Source: Pelobacter sp. UBA6812
GTDB lineage: Bacteria > Desulfobacterota > Desulfuromonadia > Desulfuromonadales > Syntrophotaleaceae
Assembly: GCA_002452265.1 (NCBI GenBank)
Contig: DKEW01000036.1
Coordinates: 1-7,351 of the forward strand
Length of the DNA: 7,351 bases
Direction of reading: 5' to 3'
The notes beneath the pieces are model-generated. The model had not been told where the DNA came from, did no database searches, and saw only the letters and a list, made by a program, of their open reading frames with translations. The stretch's first letter is position 1; each line of letters begins with the position of its first letter. The position numbers were made by a program, and so were the translations under genes. This document shows, piece by piece, positions 6,428 through 7,351 of the stretch.

Positions 6428-6452
6428 GCTTAGGCCTCTCGACAGGAGAACA

Positions 6453-7019
6453 ATGAAACATTTTTTTGTCACATGTTTATTGATTACCGGTGGAATTTTA
6501 CTCCTGGGCTCGGTCAGCGCCCAGGCGGATATCTACCGGTACGTCGACAGCAACGGGGTCATGCATTTCACCAACACCCCAACCGATTCTCAATACACGT
6601 TTTACCTCAAGGAATCCCCCACTAAATACACGTCCCATCAAAGTGTCGAAGAGATTATTGAACGGTATGCTTTAGCCAACCGTCTGGAAAAAGCTCTGGT
6701 CAAAGCTGTCATCAAAGCCGAAAGCGATTATAACCCCCGTGCCGTATCCAGCAAGGGCGCGCAGGGCATGATGCAACTGATACCGGAAACAGCCCGCGAA
6801 ATGAGGGTTGTTGATCCTTTCGACCCCGAAGATAATATCCGAGGCGGCACACGCTACCTGCGAAAAATGCTCGATCTTTTCAACGGCAATACGGACCTGG
6901 CAATAGCGGCGTACAATGCCGGCCCCGGTGCGGTGCGTCAACACGGCGGCATCCCTCCCTACACCGAGACGCGCAACTACGTGCAGCGCGTCAAACGCTT
7001 TCTTCAGGCTTACCGTTGA
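6453..7019 (+). CDS. Secreted lytic transglycosylase with N-terminal DUF4124-like domain and SLT domain
   Basis: The 188-residue product is predicted to be exported and to cleave peptidoglycan glycan strands, forming 1,6-anhydro-muropeptides. Residues 1-25 form a signal peptide: MKHFF, a hydrophobic core, and an A-Q-A cleavage site before Asp26. Residues 26-53 (DIYRYVDSNGVMHFTNTPTD) resemble DUF4124, a short beta domain often found at the N-terminus of envelope proteins. Residues about 66-188 are a family 1 (Slt70-like) transglycosylase domain. Its catalytic Glu90 is in KAESDYNPRAVS, with GAQGMMQLIPETA (102-114) and AAYNAGPGAV (152-161). The ATG at 6453 is preceded by AGGAG (6444-6448) and a strong promoter. 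No lipobox cysteine is seen, so it should be periplasmic and soluble. It is divergent from nadB and stands alone, with no clear terminator after it. Confidence 0.93.
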   Translation: MKHFFVTCLLITGGILLLGSVSAQADIYRYVDSNGVMHFTNTPTDSQYTFYLKESPTKYTSHQSVEEIIERYALANRLEKALVKAVIKAESDYNPRAVSSKGAQGMMQLIPETAREMRVVDPFDPEDNIRGGTRYLRKMLDLFNGNTDLAIAAYNAGPGAVRQHGGIPPYTETRNYVQRVKRFLQAYR

Positions 7020-7093
7020 AACGCTGTCTACTTTCAAGCCTCCCGCTGATCTAACTCTATCGCGCTCAGCCTTATAGCAACGACTCCAAGCAA

Positions 7094-7128
7094 ATTTTGT
7101 CGTCAGCTTAGTCGCGTGTAGACAAAAT
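7094..7128. repeat. Inverted repeat ATTTTGTC / GACAAAAT
   Basis: Perfect 8-bp arms (7094-7101 and 7121-7128) are separated by 19 nt. The stem is A/T-rich and no T-run follows on either strand, so it is a poor terminator. A protein-binding dyad or chance are both possible. Confidence 0.4.
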
Positions 7129-7266
7129 ATGGCTCACATCATCTAAAAATTGCAGGCATGGCCGGAGTAAACCTTGTAAGTCTGTCTTTTTCTGCTGTAG
7201 CTTCCACGGCAAATTTCATCGTTCTCAACTGAATGCGAAACAAATCAAAATTCGCTGAATTTTTTG

Positions 7267-7295
7267 TTGACTTGAAAAATGCCATTTGCTATTAA
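7267..7295 (+). promoter_or_regulatory. Stable-RNA promoter for the tRNA
   Basis: TTGACT (7267-7272) and TATTAA (7290-7295) are spaced by 17 nt, with A/T-rich tracts immediately upstream resembling an UP element. A G+C-rich discriminator (GCCCGC, 7299-7304) follows, which in characterised bacteria goes with growth-rate and stringent control. Transcription would begin near 7302, about 29 nt before the mature tRNA. Confidence 0.65.
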
Positions 7296-7330
7296 TAAGC
7301 CCGCTCGCAACACGGAGCTGTTAGCATCAC

Positions 7331-7351
7331 GCGGGAATAACTCAGTGGTAG
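7331..7351 (+). tRNA. 5' end of a tRNA, probably tRNA-Gly (cut by window edge)
   Basis: GCGGGAATAACTCAGTGGTA plus a final G shows the 7-nt acceptor strand GCGGGAA, the universal T at position 8, the D-stem CTC and a D-loop AGTGGTAG. The GCGGGAATA start with a short D-loop is characteristic of bacterial tRNA-Gly(GCC). The anticodon lies outside the window, so the identity is inferred. The well-formed promoter just upstream supports a real gene. Confidence 0.8.

Larger units (their letters stand above)
7020..7330. other. Non-coding region between the transglycosylase gene and the tRNA
   Basis: About 311 nt without a credible reading frame. It contains an 8-bp inverted repeat at 7094-7128, a small A/T-rich hairpin (7247-7263, loop GCT) followed by Ts, and the tRNA promoter. 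I see no strong terminator for the upstream gene and no insertion-sequence end or attachment site. Confidence 0.6.

Noticed and set aside
1..7351. Defence system, CRISPR array, insertion sequence or phage segment
   Set aside because: No direct-repeat array, transposase, terminal inverted repeats or target duplication is visible; all genes are recognisable chromosomal functions.

Overview
The window is a dense piece of bacterial chromosome carrying nucleotide, NAD and aromatic amino-acid biosynthesis genes. Gene content, Shine-Dalgarno-led starts, roughly 52-58% G+C over most of its length, and the sequence style (a PurL with a GKDSM motif, a [4Fe-4S]-type PurF, a tRNA beginning GCGGGAATAACTCAG) suggest a deltaproteobacterium of the Desulfuromonadales (Pelobacter/Desulfuromonas/Geobacter relatives). 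That assignment is recognition and inference, not a computed result.

Layout, left to right. Positions 2-838 hold the 3' end of purL, followed 3 nt later by purQ (842-1669). Together these encode the synthetase and glutaminase parts of FGAM synthase, step 4 of purine synthesis. A perfect 13-bp hairpin closes that unit. purF (1867-3273) then has its own candidate extended -10 promoter and encodes the first committed step of purine synthesis. pyrE (TTG start, 3392-3949) follows and encodes the PRPP-using step of pyrimidine synthesis. A very strong bidirectional terminator (3981-4029) separates this rightward block from a leftward block. The leftward block reads, in transcription order, nadB (6205-4607), an AroQ-class chorismate mutase (4533-4261) and a 68-residue protein resembling only the N-terminal ferredoxin-like regulatory domain of type I-beta DAHP synthase (4257-4051). 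Divergent from nadB is a gene for a small secreted lytic transglycosylase with a DUF4124-like N-terminus (6453-7019), with a good sigma70-type promoter. After about 310 nt of non-coding DNA the window ends in the first 21 nt of a tRNA, probably tRNA-Gly, preceded by a stable-RNA-type promoter.

How the genes work together: PurF, PurL and PurQ serve IMP synthesis, and PurF and PyrE both consume PRPP. NadB makes iminoaspartate for quinolinate and NAD. Chorismate mutase diverts chorismate to Phe/Tyr, and the stand-alone DAHP-synthase-like domain may be a detached regulatory partner for the shikimate entry enzyme or the mutase.

Most of the window is ordinary housekeeping sequence. The points most worth a second look are the orphan DAHP-synthase regulatory domain beside chorismate mutase, and an abrupt drop in third-position G+C inside purL near position 211. 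No CRISPR, insertion sequence, phage or defence system is visible.
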